Assembly: GCA_964023205.1 (NCBI GenBank)
Contig: OZ026847.1
Location: forward strand, 12,655,182 to 12,719,181
Direction of reading: 5' to 3'
From: Lutraria lutraria
Lineage: Eukaryota; Mollusca; Bivalvia; Venerida; Mactridae
DNA: 64,000 bases
Shown: one piece after another, positions 36,683 through 48,910 of the stretch
Numbering within the stretch: the stretch's first letter is position 1
Layout: each line of letters opens with the position of its first letter
Made by a program: the position numbers and the translations under genes
The notes under the pieces: model-generated
Database searches by the model: none
The model's input: only the letters and a program-made list of their open reading frames with translations
Told to the model about the DNA's origin: nothing

Positions 36683-38400
36683 TTATATTGAATAGTAAGT
36701 AACTATATTCATATTTTTTAGCGCTTTACCAGCCAACATCTGGTTGTTACAATTAAAACAACCACTTGAACTAAACACCACACCTAAATAGTTAAATTCT
36801 TGGACAATTTCTGATTCGGTTCCATTAAAGTACCATTTTTCATTTTCTCGTAAATGACCACGCTTTTTAAACACCATCACTTTGGTCTTATAAGTACTGA
36901 CCTGAAGACCCAAACGGTCACAATATAAGTTTAACCTATCTAAACTATTTTGTAAGTCTTCGGGTATTTCTGCGAGCAAAGCCATATCGTAAGCATATAA
37001 TAACAGTACAAGCGTGAAATCATTAAGGTGAAAACCACTGTCGAAATTTGCTTCCAGGAATAGTTCCAAGTCCTCTACAAATAATTAGAAAAACAATGGT
37101 GAACATATTGCGCCCTGTTTTAAACCAACCGCGATATCTATAATTTTGACATTGTCTAACACGTGACCTAACAAAATCATACATTGATCTAACAATACTG
37201 AGCATTTTTCCATTGAAAATGTACATCTTGTACCAAAGTGCATTCCTATAAATACTATCAAAGCATTTTGTTCATGCCTATGAAAGTACAGTAAATGCAC
37301 TTACCGTTATTTAACATATGGTTTATTAAACAGTGAAGCGAAAATACAGCGTCCGTTGTTGATACACCTTCATGGATCCAAACTGAGCATCAGATAAGAC
37401 AATATTGTTTTTGTTTTTTTGTTAATACCATTCGTTTCTGGCTAAAAATAACTCGGGTAGAAATTGTAAACTTACTAAACAAAAATACAACCTCATGCTT
37501 AATGATATTAATAGAAATCCAAATATTGTTAATTGGGTATCAAACGTAAAGGCTATTCTTGAAAGCACGGATTTTTATCAATGTTTGGTTAAACCAAGGC
37601 GTTCAACATTGTAAATTATTCATTAATATATTTTTAAAAATAATTAAAGATATTTATACCCAACAATGGAACTTAGAAATAAATTAATCATCTAGATCTA
37701 GTACAATTTGTTCATTCGGAAGTTTGGTTTCAAACCCTATCTTAAAATAATTTATATTCCAAAATACAGATATGCTTTCTCGAAATTATCCACGTCCAAG
37801 TTATCGTTAAGAAATTGAAATTGGAAGATGGAATAAACCTAATAAAACACCTAGAAATGAAATGAAAAGTAAATTTTGCAAATCTCTTGAGGATGAATTT
37901 CACTTTGTTTAGAATGTCAATTATAGTAAAATATTCGAAAAAAATATGTCAGAAAATATTATTGGAATAACCAAATATTCCAAAATTTATCGAACTTTTT
38001 ATCTCATCTGAAAATGAAACAATAATTAAACAACTTTCGTTATATATTCATAAACGTTTCAAATTATGTGACGAAGCCCTATATATATGATCTAAAACGT
38101 TTTTAACACTTTTCTCTTCATTTCATTGCAATATGTTTATTTATTTATTTTTTTGTTCACATAAGTTATCTATTAAAAAAGATCCGCCATTACAGTTTAT
38201 TGCAGCTTTTTATTATTTATCTTTGTAGAAATCCATACTATGTTTTGTTAAATGTATATGTAATGTAAATTGTATATGTAATGTAAATTGTATATGTAAT
38301 GTAAATTGTATATGTAATGTAAAATGTTGGGCTTTATGCCCTATGTTGGAATATCTATCTTACCATATATCTTGAACATTTATATCATTCCCTAGATTTG
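36683..38400. mobile_element. LINE insertion with inverted 5' part
   Basis: The left part (36683-37300) reads on the minus strand as decayed reverse transcriptase: VGLKQGAICSPLFF, LLYAYDMALLAE (catalytic YxDD degraded) and FNYLGVVFSSSG. The right part (about 37440-38110) reads on the plus strand as the C-terminal region related to the LINE at 20.9 kb, including NWVSNVKAIL and LEDEFHFV, with several stops. The opposite orientation with the 5' part on the left is what twin priming produces. It separates the two tandem peptide-gene copies. Confidence 0.75.
38253..38325 (+). repeat. 18-bp tandem repeat, four copies
   Basis: TGTATATGTAATGTAAAT is repeated four times head to tail near the 3' end of the LINE fragment. 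Confidence 0.9.
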
Positions 38401-38918
38401 TAAGTTTAAAAATTGCAACTGAGCCATGTGTATAATCACTGGACATACTGGAGTTGAATTAAATACTTTCAAACTTCAAAAAAGGGCTGATCGCGGGACA
38501 AGGAAAATAACATCGAAGTTTATTTCATTCTGGTGCAACACTGTTGTATTAGTAGATTAATAAATAATAAAGTAATATTTGTAAATGTATTTCATGAATT
38601 ATTTGTTGCAATTAATCATCAAAACTTCGCCAAAAACATATAATCCAAATGTTGATGTTTTTTGTGGACACGAATTATATTAACATAAACAGTGATCCAT
38701 AAACTATTCTAATGTGTTTAATGATTGCATCCGCATAATGATAATTGATTATTTATGTTATTAATTTGTTTAATTAGATTCATCCAGCTTTATTGTACTA
38801 GCCACTGTCTTGAGCCAACAGATGAATAATTAAAGAGATGATTGGCTTAGTGACGGAAAAACATAATATGCAGGTTCCCTTTTATATCACACCTCTGCGG
38901 GAACCAGTGTTTCATTTC

Positions 38919-38925
38919 TATATAA
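38919..38925 (+). promoter_or_regulatory. TATA box of the Cys-rich peptide gene
   Basis: TATATAA lies 58 bp before the start codon, within the GGAACCAGTGTTTCATTTC module that is also found, tandemly duplicated, in the pseudogene copy. Confidence 0.55.
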
Positions 38926-38976
38926 TTATACTTCATCCTCCAGCGGATCAACATCACTGCTAACATCAAGCTCATA

Positions 38977-39907
38977 ATGAAGACTCGAACTGTTGCTTTG
39001 ATACTGCTTGTAGCCATCGCGGGGATTCTTCTGATGGTAGATGAAGCACACGGTAAGTTTTCTTTTTACTTTTATGTATTATATTTGTTACTGTTTTCAG
39101 TAAATTAACTTTTAATATTTAACAGTTTGTTTGATTTAAGAAAACATATTTATTAGAATTTAATAATTATTTCCGCCGGTATGTTTTTTTGCCGCGCCGG
39201 ACTTTGACCAACAAAGCCCCTACTTTTACGAGCTTTCGGAAAACAAGAACATCATTGTAATTGTAGCAATTAGCTTGATATTTAAAATTGTAACTTAAAG
39301 TCTTAAGTTTCTATCTTTACTAGATTATTTTTTAAAATGCAAAGAAAACTGCCTTTGTCATATACAGTAAAAATCAAAAGTATACGTCTATTCTTAAAAG
39401 CTAAGATGGCCGACTTTTCAACGAATGTATTTCTTATGATGTATGGAAACTAAATAGCATGGGTCTAATCACGAACTTTGTCGATACAGATTTCGAAATT
39501 TCTAAACTGATAAATTATATGTCGTTTTCCCAAATCGCTACGGGTAATGTACTTGAAAATCACGTGCATCAAATATGCGATGTGGGGTATAAGCTTTTTT
39601 TAGTACATTGTACATCTTCATTTTCTCATCAAATAAAAAATAGCACATCATACAGTTATATCATATTTAGTTTAGTTTTAAGTTTGTGTCGAAAACAAAC
39701 TGACGGACATTTTAAGCTGCCCTGATACTAATTGCACATCTCTTTACTACAGCCAACTACATTCCTAAAAAGAAGTGTTATTGTCGTAAAAAATGTTTAA
39801 AGGGGGAAAACCCCTTCTCGAAGAAATGTAAATTGAGTAAGAAATATGGAGGATATTGGAAGTATGGGAAATGGTGCTGTAAAAAGAAAAACCCTTATGG
39901 ATACTAA
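38977..39907 (+). CDS. Secreted small Cys-rich, Lys-rich peptide (76 aa, two coding exons)
   Basis: Exon 1 (38977-39052) encodes a signal peptide (MKTRTVALILLVAIAG...VDEAH) with a GTAAGT donor in phase 1. Exon 2 (39753-39907, acceptor CTACAG) encodes a mature peptide of about 50 residues: KKKCYCRKKCLKGENPF, then KKC, a Tyr/Gly/Trp segment (KKYGGYWKYGKW), CC, and a basic tail ending NPYGY. Cys pattern is C-x-C-x3-C-x10-C-x15-CC. Net charge is strongly positive and few acidic residues occur. Signal exon, phase-1 intron and Cys order match the Gly-rich genes at 5229 and 8316, so all belong to one family despite the missing Gly tail. The 3' region has CTTTCAG at 40456-40462 and AATAAA at 40559 and 40574, suggesting a 3'-UTR exon. 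An antimicrobial or extracellular-matrix role is plausible; neither is shown. Confidence 0.82.
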
Positions 39908-40462
39908 TATCAACGGACAACAAGTTTGTTTAATTTTTTGTTTTTGTTGTTGTTAGTCTGTTCGTACGTTAGCTCGTCTTTTTATTCGTTTGTTCTTTCG
40001 AACATAATTATTCAATTCTTGTAATGCAACTAAACTATTGGTGACCTAAGTATTAATGTACAGTATACAGTAAACCCGTGTTAGCGGTCACCTCCGAATA
40101 AAGGCCATCCTGTGAATAAAGATGTTTCTTTAAAAAAACTGTCATTGATCAAATGACTTCCGCTTTAAAGACCACCTGTCAATATTTATTCCAACCTCTG
40201 GCTTGAAACTTCTGATCCAATTATCTGGAGCCCAGTTATCGAATAATTTAACTATCGGTCGATCATAACTTGTCAATGATTCTTTACGCAGTTTGCTCGA
40301 CTGAAATGAATAAATACACTATATGTAATTTGGTTTTCAGTCCATACAGTGAGACCAATGGACCTGGTAATCATATTTCGTTCAATTATTTACAAGTATG
40401 TTACTATTTAGTATTTAATTTTGGAACCTAACCACTTTGAATGACTTTACTTTGTCTTTCAG

Positions 40463-40580
40463 ATCCTGTTGCTTAACAGTCGATTTCTACTCCTACAATT
40501 CGTCTTCAATCGACCTTGAAAATGTTAACACCGTCAATGAATTAATCAACATTGGAGAAATAAAAAAATGTGAAATAAAT
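40463..40580 (+). other. Probable 3'-UTR exon of the Cys-rich peptide gene
   Basis: The segment follows a TTTGTCTTTCAG acceptor and carries two AATAAA signals (40559, 40574). Equivalent acceptors stand behind the other family members (6415, 9716, 36033). Donors after the stop codons are weak (GTTAGT/GTTTGT type), so the intron is inferred from the shared layout. Confidence 0.45.
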
Positions 40581-40648
40581 TTTGTGTTGTGTTTTAGAAT
40601 TCTCTTTTTATAAAACTCCAGTTCTTCACAAATGAAAGTTGATGGTGT

Positions 40649-40671
40649 ATGAACATACTTTGTATGTTCAT
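40649..40671. other. Perfect hairpin downstream of the polyadenylation signals
   Basis: ATGAACATAC, TTT, GTATGTTCAT forms a 10-bp stem with a three-base loop, about 75 bp after the last AATAAA. Confidence 0.6.
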
Positions 40672-41335
40672 GTCTTAATTCAACTGCGTTAAAATGAAAT
40701 ATTCTAAACCAAAAGATAAAAATTAACCTAGTCTCGACAAAAATGTGCGTCCATATTACATGCGTATATTTTGGTGTTTTTTGTTAGTAAGAAAGCTTAA
40801 AGGGTGATAGCGAAATATACATTCTAACCGTCTTCAGTAGTGTGTACTAATTCGTCCTTCAAAACAAAGAAGTTAAAACTTTTTACATTAAGATAAGAAG
40901 CCGAAAATATACACTGAAAGCCAAAAGAAATTTACATATTTGTTTTCGCGATTAATTTTGAACCGCATACTGGAATTCAATAAAATTGTGTACATGTTTA
41001 TGTTTGGCCACAACTATTGGCAGTGTAAATGTTATGTCAATTCGATAACTATAGTTGTCATAACTCTCATTTTCCATAATATAGACGTCTTTCAAAGAAA
41101 GCTAAGTGACGTCATTTTTGTGAAATACAAGCAAAACCTGGCATAAAACGATGTACTTCAATAAAAAAACATCATGTACGAACTTCACTCTGCATGCCTC
41201 TTAATTCACAAAAATGTCGATTTTCAAGACTTTCTCGAAAAAATAAAAACTCGGCTATTCTCGTGAAACATGCCCACACTTTTGTATAAAATTAAGTGTT
41301 TTTTTTTTTCAAAAATAATGCCATACATACCAACT
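40672..41335. other. Intergenic, no recognised gene
   Basis: Nothing recognised. Confidence 0.5.
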
Positions 41336-41339
41336 ACGA

Positions 41340-42016
41340 TGGTAAGAATAGACACTCCGAGGTAGTTGACATGTTGCAAGCAGGTATGTCCAATGCAGCT
41401 GTGGCAATGATCTTACATTGTTCTTGAGTAACCATATACAAACTTGAGAGAAGTATCACAATGACGGGAGCTATGACGGACCGGCCAAGAAGAGGTAGGT
41501 CTAGGGTATTGACTGCACATCAAGACGCTACCAACAATCGGGCACTGTGTCAAACCGTGACTTTGATAGGAAGAGTGGGCGTTCTGTGCATGTGTGGGTG
41601 GTATAAGTAAATTTCAAAAGCCAAATTTGATGATTCATAGAGGAAATATCAATGCACGTGGCTATCTAAATCTGATAGTTCGTCCTGTGATTGTTCCTTT
41701 CATGCGACGTCACTTGCCTGGTGGAACCTTACAGCAGGTGAACAATACACGGCCGTACACTGCTGGACTAGTTAAATGGACGAGCACACATTGGAGAAAA
41801 CATGGATTGGCCACCTTATTCCTAGACCTCAATCATATTGAGAACATTGTAAGTCACTTGGGTAGTGTAGTGTTATACGGAGTAGAAACCCACCACCTCA
41901 GAACGTCGCACAACTTCTACATGCCTTTATTGAAGAATGGTACAATTCCTCAACCACTGATACTGCGCCAACATTGTGTTCAGTGCATTGCACTAGATTT
42001 TGACTTGACATTCTAA
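41340..42016 (+). pseudogene. Tc1/mariner transposase fossil
   Basis: The N-terminal part reads EVVDMLQAGMSNAAVAMIL, then TMTGAMTDRPRRGRSRVLT, the Tc1-type helix-turn-helix and GRPR region, with an in-frame stop between. After a deletion the DDE region resumes: GGISKFQK, NINARGYLNLIVRPVIVPFM, QQVNNTRPYTA (catalytic D of the QDNAxPH motif lost) and LDLNHIENIVSHLG (second acidic residue altered from SPDLNPIE). No terminal inverted repeats were seen. It is an old, inactive copy. Confidence 0.8.
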
Positions 42017-42248
42017 ATTTGGAGTGCATTACCTTAAAGTTATTAGAAACAATATTTCTGGATAAATGATAATTTACATTTACTGAAGTATTGGTCTGGA
42101 AATAAATCAGTCATCATGAGTGATGAGGATTTTATTAATCTAATGAACGTGTATGTTTAATAATCCTCGCTGTAGTAGTGTAAACTTTCTTTTGGCGTTC
42201 AGTGTATTAAAAAACGTCATTGTCACTGATTGGCTAAGGCAATGGGAC

Positions 42249-42559
42249 GAGCTCTGTTGCAACCAAATGTTTAATAAAACCTAACTTGTAATAATTATTT
42301 TGTTGCAAGGTCCAACCATACTTGTATAACCAAACTTGTAATAAAATGTTCAAGTTGAAGAAGGATTTTACTAATGCACTCATTAACTTACTGATGTGTT
42401 CCGAGGCATTAAGTAGCACGTGCTGACCTAATTAAGGTCACTAGCGCTTGAAATGAGCTTCATTTTTTCATATTCTATTTATCACCTATCCTTACTGTCA
42501 AACTTGTAATAATTATTGCATGATTGGTTTTTATTACAAGTTTGGTTGCAACAGAGCTC
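42249..42559. mobile_element. 311-bp MITE with GAGCTCTGTTGCAACC ends
   Basis: The terminal inverted repeats start GAGCTCTGTTGCAACCAAA on the left and end TTTGGTTGCAACAGAGCTC on the right. The subterminal motif AACTTGTAATAA occurs at 42283, 42326 and 42498 and inverted at 42529. No coding capacity; superfamily unclear because no clean target duplication was identified. Confidence 0.8.
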
Positions 42560-44218
42560 TAATACCCTAACCTCATGACAGTACAATACAACCGTTGTAC
42601 ATATAGGCTGGTAAAGTACTAACACTTTATTAAAACTTACAGTTATTAAAATACTAAACGCATGCCGACCCTGATGGGGACGATGCAACACATTTGTAGA
42701 ATCCGTTGTATGAATAATTATTCAAAACTGAAGTACACATATTGACAATTAGCTTCACATTAATTGCAATTAGGTAACATAAAGGAGAGACTACATTGTC
42801 GATTAATTATCAATTAAAACTAGCCCCGGGGCTACGCATTCCAATTTTCAATGCCAATAGCTGTTGGAATATGATTATTGGTTGAATATCACTATCCGTA
42901 GACAATGTTTGCTGCAATCAATCAAGCGTTTGAAGGACAACCTGTTCAATTATGAAACAGACTCTCGCTCTTTATAAACCACCTGGTATCGGTAATAAAT
43001 TCGCCCGGTAATAAAAATGATATTACCAGCAATTATCTTAATTGATAATATAATCAGACGGATTATTGTAGAAGTTCGACCATTATGGTTCATGCGAGCG
43101 ATCATGATGTTGGCGCCTGATAGAATCCGGTTGATCACTCGTACTTTAGTCGTCTGTGGTTGACAGCTCTTTGAAAAAACGTTCCTATCTGATGTCTTAG
43201 TTTACAAGCTTGTTTCAACTCAACGAATCTAGTTTAGATGACACTTAATTAATAGTTTACAATATACGTTTTAAGTTCATGTTGCACACGTCAGGACAAT
43301 GCTTACGGTCAATGGTATACTTCCATCAGATCAGTAATTCAGTGTTCAAGAAATAGAAAAACAAGTTAATTTATGTAATATTCATTTCTTATAAACGTTA
43401 ACTTAAATTCTACTTCTCAGAAGATGACTGAACGCCTAATATAGCCATATTTTGACAGGCGCTAACTCGAAATATTATCAGGCGTATCTTTATAACATAA
43501 CTATAGCTTGATAGGTAACCATAAAACAAAAGCCAATGTAAGTTTTACCAACAGCTTATTTTAAATATTTTTCTTTTCGCAATATGTACACAACAAACAA
43601 AATGTGGCACATGACAGTTCTACTTCCCCAAGTAGGATGCAGCACATAGCCTTCCAGAAACGCTTGAATGTGTCTTTGGCAAATAACCTACAGCATATAC
43701 GAATATTAGTGCAAGTGAATCTAGCAACAATTTAAATTTTTCTCATATTTGAAAACTGATAAATGAATTGCACCATTAAAAACAATAAAAAACAGGAAGG
43801 TTTTACGACAAATTTGCCTTTCTCTCTGGTTATATGATTATTTTTATCCTGCTGCAACGCAAATTAGGGATCAACGTCACAGCTTTATCACTAAAGAGAG
43901 CAATGAGTTATTTCTGAAATCACTTAAAGTTTATGCTAAGCTGACAGGGATAGTGTAAATAAATGATATTCTAAACTGCATGTTCAATTGATAGTTCAGT
44001 TTGGTAAAGATTAAGTGTGTTACAGTAGTCGAAAGAAGTAATCGAATAATTTAATACAGTCATTACCTTTTTATCAATTCACCAATATTTGCATGCAAAT
44101 GTCATACAAAGGTAGTCAAAATGCAATTGGTGCACTTGGCGATGGAAGGTCTGGGATACGACATAAAAACACCATATCGTTTAAAAACATAAACTTTAAG
44201 GTTATAGACAAAACATTC
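42560..44218. other. Intergenic / 3' flank of the trunk-like gene
   Basis: Nothing recognised. Confidence 0.5.
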
Positions 44219-44737
44219 TTAAGCCCTGTCACATAGGCAGTTCGCTGTAACATTGGTACTTGTAAAGGCATAATTAGCTATTCTAGTGTCATATTCAAAT
44301 GGGTTATCTTCTCGGATCTGTCGTAACACTTGTACTTCATACATTTGTGGAATACAGTTATAATGTCCATACATACACGTACTGCGCTTACAGCGGTTGT
44401 CCCGGATGAAACGGGGTTTATATCCATTCCCTAATTCCCGCCAAAAGTGTTCACATTCGCATACCCATGGTAACTTTTCAACCCGTCCGGGGCGCATTTG
44501 ATGAGGCCATCCACGAAGATAGCCGTTTTCTTGGGCGTGGAGAAGTGACCTAAATCTTCCATCGCCCGAATTTCTGCTTCGCGTGTCAACATAATGTATA
44601 TCTAGTGGTTCAGAGTCCAATAGTAATCCATATTGAGAGTCCTCATGTGACGTCACACATGACATTATAATTAGAAAAAAACTTCCAACTAACGTAGCAT
44701 GCGCCTGAAAGAACAAAATATAACATATTTTTGACAT
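44219..44737 (-). CDS. Trunk/PTTH-like secreted cystine-knot ligand
   Basis: The frame of up to 172 codons encodes a hydrophobic signal-like segment (LVGSFFLIIMSCVTS), a spacer with basic processing sites (TRSR, GRFR) and a C-terminal Cys-rich domain. The domain has PWVCECEHFW (C93, C95), LGNGYKPRFIRDNRC (C116), STCMYGHYNC (C121, C128) and NVTANCLCD (C167, C169; N-glycosylation site). The arrangement PW.C......W..LG..Y.PRFIR...C....C.YGHY.C.P and VQVLR is that of Trunk, the Torso receptor ligand related to PTTH and noggin. A CTTTCAG acceptor at 44705-44711 suggests that coding begins in an upstream exon joined at 44704, in which case the first 11 residues are intron. No upstream exon was identified, so the exact start is open. 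IL-17 was considered and fits worse. Confidence 0.75.
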   Translation of the reverse strand: MSKICYILFFQAHATLVGSFFLIIMSCVTSHEDSQYGLLLDSEPLDIHYVDTRSRNSGDGRFRSLLHAQENGYLRGWPHQMRPGRVEKLPWVCECEHFWRELGNGYKPRFIRDNRCKRSTCMYGHYNCIPQMYEVQVLRQIREDNPFEYDTRIANYAFTSTNVTANCLCDRA

Positions 44738-47700
44738 AATATATTTCTAATTTTCTGTATTTAATCTGTTCTCTCAGGGGCAGAACATGTACTAACACAA
44801 ACATAAAGTGTATACTCTAATAGTAGTCCTAACTTGTTTGTGGATTTATCACCATTTACAATTACTGTGTAGACAATACATTTTTGCACATGTTTATACA
44901 AAGATTTACTCATATCCAAGAACACACTTTCTTTTTGTATCAGTATATAATTGGATTACTGGATTTTTCCACCGGTACAAATTTGTTAACCAGCAAGTAA
45001 GTAGCAACTTCTCCAACGATGACTGATGAAGGACAAATGTCATTGGACATGATATCCTCAACACAGTCGTCACACAGATAAACGTATCGTGTATGGGTTC
45101 AAAACCACGACCGCAAGAACGGTCAAGCAAATACTTTACAGTTATAAACATTTGTAACATGGTACTTTTGTTGCTCTCGGTGTCGTGTCTCAGATATACG
45201 TTCACTCAATACTTCTTAAACTTAAACATCTTGCTACTTTACATTTCAGACATCTATCTTTGATTTGTAAATGGGTTATGCCTAAATAATGAAGTTACTT
45301 CATCCTTGGTTAAAGCAGTCTATACTGCTCGCATTCTCCGGGAAACAGACAAAAATAACAGAATAGCAATACATATATAAACACAAACTTAAGACATATG
45401 AAACTATGATCATATTGAATTAGTAGTATGCTTAGAATCCTCAGACGAGAACCTATACAGTTACAGTTTTTCCGTCCATATCGTAAGCACACTGTCGTGG
45501 ACCGCTCTCCGGAATCTACCGAGACCATGTGGAGAGTTGATCTAAATTAACAATTCGAAAACGCGTCTCAAAATAAATTGAGCGAAATTCAAGCGGATCG
45601 AACATTAAAGAGCCATTTATGAATGTTAATCAAAGAGATGTGATATCTAATTAATTATTTGCTAAGAAATTGCAAGAAAATCTATTCCCCCGTTAAAACT
45701 TCATCGCCACTCGTAAACTATTCATATCATAATGTCATTACAATACATGTACATACTAATACATTACACAATATAATTTTAACAAGCCATAAAACATTGC
45801 TAAATGACATTGACGTATTAAGTTTTACAAAACATTGAAGCCATAATGAACAAAAACATAACGCAAAACCATTATGTTATTCACAATCATATTTACAATT
45901 TACAACATATCTTACCGAATGAGTTTCCATAATTTGTTTTAAAGGTCCCGATTCAGTCGCAACAAACCCAACAAGTGTCATACCATTTTAGACCATTAAA
46001 GCTTTGTACTTTAGTTTATATGGAATATGTCCAGATTTCCTGTTTGTTCCATGACAGAGAATGCTTTCATTGCGAGGCCCGTTTAGCGGTCGATGCTTAT
46101 ATTTCATTCACTTCTACTCCCGATATATGCCAATAAGGGGCATGGTAAAAAATGAAATGTCACAAATCTATACAAAGTACCCACTGCAGTCAATCATTGG
46201 TGACATCATCACCAAACATGACGTAGTACATGACATAGACAGCACGTGTTCTCATAAAATCTGAAATGGTCTAAAACAACCCTCTTACAGCAACACACAC
46301 GCTCACAAAACAACACTGTTCCTACCAATGATATAACAGCAACATACAGAAAACAGAACATTGAACAAAAGGTACTAAACCATTCCATTCTGGTGTTGGC
46401 TCCTTCATTATATTTACCATTTTCTAACAAAATAGCTGCTTTGAAGACATCTTTAGGTAGAAATAACATTTTTGACGAAATATTGTTTGACTATCCTTAG
46501 AACGTTTATCTTGTGTTTCCAATATGTAAAGTAACATGGTAACGGTATTATACGCCTTGATCAACCAACAATAACCAAAATGAGGTAAATATTGTAAAAA
46601 GCTACAACAAACAACTTTAGTCGGGCCTTTCGTGATGAATGAGGATAGCACGATGATGAATCCATGTCGATTGTTATTGTAATAACTCGAGGGCGCACCT
46701 CATGTATTAAGCTATTTGCTTTGATTATGATTAAAATCTACACCTACGAGGCATTTCTATAACTTGGCGGAACACAAATCGGGATGAATAATTCAATATT
46801 ATATCTATAATGAACTATCACTCATTAAGGCCATATTCGTTTTGTAGTTCGTTTCTCATACACCCGTTGAAATTTCATCACATTTTGTTAAATACAATTA
46901 AAACATCTTTGTTCAACTCTTTTAGCTGAGTTTTAGCGACATTTTAATGGAACTGAAGCCAATCCGGTGACTGCCAAATGTCAGGAAGAGGCTTATAAAG
47001 CCTTCAAGAATATGATGAAAAAGATAATTATGCTGCTGTCGTCATGATACATTGACCATATTGAATGTCCACATATCTGTCATTGACAAGCATAATGTGC
47101 TGTTAGTGCTGTGACGAGAATCCGAGTACTCGGGTAATCAAAAATCAAATTGAAAAATCAAGTATGAATAATCGTCATTACTAAGATTCGTGGTTCGCGG
47201 TCTTGTCTTTTAACATAAAGTGTATTCCCTGTTCTTAAAATATATTTTCTCTGAATATATATTGTGTCGTCATGGACTGCTTTGTTTGCCAAGAGGTCCA
47301 ATCGGATCTTTAAATATTGGATCACAGGCTCAAACCGGTAAATCCATTAATTGGAAGGGAGTACGAATACATTTAAGCCATATAACAATTTATATTGATT
47401 TACTTCATTATTCCTAAAATTTAGCTGTCTTCAGGACTGCAATTTTGAAGTTTTAGATTGGTTAATTGGTAACAAAAGATTCGTTTTTCGATTTATGGAA
47501 GTGTTGAATCGTACATGGATTAGATCGGATCGCCACCACAGCCCGTTTTGCTGTAAGCGTTACATGCGTGCCAACAAATCAAATATTCTTTAACTGTCCA
47601 TGGTTAACAATATAATCAATGAGTTCGTCCTCTGTAAACTAATAAAATAGGCAAGATATGTATTTTGTTAAAAAAAACACAGTCATCTCAGCCCCGTAAC

Positions 47701-47765
47701 CATCACTGAACATCCCCATGAAATAAAATACACCGCAACACATGTGTAGCATGTATTCAGATTTT
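44738..47765. other. Intergenic, no recognised gene
   Basis: It may include the first exon of the trunk-like gene, not identified. Otherwise nothing is recognised. Confidence 0.45.
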
Positions 47766-47770
47766 TATCA

Positions 47771-47950
47771 TTAACTCGCTGTGAGTTCAAATCCTACCCG
47801 GGCTCAAACTGTACGATGAAGCTGTCCAGCTATCTGACGGAATGTCGATATTTCTACCATGGTGAACAAACACCCTGTGTTCATCCTCTTCCATTAAAGC
47901 ATGAAAGTCGTCGCATGAGGATCCTAAGCGATCCGTCCATGAGCACTCAG
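47771..47950 (+). mobile_element. SINE remnant
   Basis: ACTCGCTGTGAGTTCAAATC with CCGGGCTCAAACTGTACG resembles the box B region and following sequence of the SINE at 55793. The tRNA-like 5' half is eroded and no tail is seen. Confidence 0.5.
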
Positions 47951-48910
47951 TACGTTACATTCATATATTTAACCTGTTTCTATTGGTGACGCAGAACAGG
48001 CACTTATTTGACTATTTTATATAATTATAATTGAAAGTTTACTCAAAGGTAAACAGTATCTGCGGTGGTTGTTTAATTACACTTGTTGCTAAGTGAAAAT
48101 GACATCACAACTAGTTTCAATAAATTTTGGTTCTATTTGCCGGTCTGTACTTCTAGAAGAAACGCTTATAACAGTAAAAGACAAAGCAAACATTGTAAGA
48201 ACCGTGCCTGAACATACGTTACCCGAGAAACCAAATATTTACAAACGCTGACCTAACGTATGATGGGAAAAAAGCGCAGACAATTTGTCACATGTTATGT
48301 GATAAACTGGTAATGTCATGTATTGGCCTATAGTGAGCAATATAGTGTGTACTGAGTGCAATAAACGTAGCGAGATATTTGATTGGTAGTGAAGTTAAAT
48401 GCCAATTAAACGATGACCATATCATATATTACCGTCATATTCATCCATGACCACAGTAAACAAAAGATTTTAGTAAACGTTGGACAAATATAGACTTATT
48501 GTTAAATGTTTAATGTTGCACTTGTCTGAGTCTCGCTATTTATATACATTATATTTACATGCGGCTACCACAGACACTGTACTCTTGTTTTACACAGGTC
48601 TTCTATTTCATTTACATCATAGCCTATGGGTCTTAGGCAATCGTTGGCGATACTAATAATAATACACATTGGCATTGTGTTTGTAAAGTGTCCAAAACAA
48701 TGTAGCCAAGATTCAAGATTAGAAGTTTCAAATCTGAAGAATTATTTAGATATCTGGATCGAACAATACTCATCTCGCTTTTAAAGTTAATGATCTACCA
48801 AAAGAACAATGAGATTAACAGTGTGATTGGGACAGGAATTGGCGTTATTTGGTTCTAAAAGCCGATGCTCCTCCCCCACACCACTGCGAGTTTGCTATGG
48901 CGTACGATAA

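Larger units (their letters stand above)
38419..40590 (+). repeat. Tandem duplication unit B
   Basis: Partner of 33765-36110, carrying the intact gene. The order and spacing of the matching blocks are the same over promoter, both exons and the terminal acceptor-like CTTTCAG at 40456-40462. Confidence 0.75.

Noticed and set aside
44219..44737. IL-17-like cytokine
   Set aside because: Bivalves have many IL-17 genes, but the Cys spacing and the PRFIR...YGHY.C.P signature fit Trunk better.
46209..46651. Two hydrophobic minus-strand frames
   Set aside because: No homology, splice pattern or composition supports coding; they are consistent with chance frames in AT-rich DNA.
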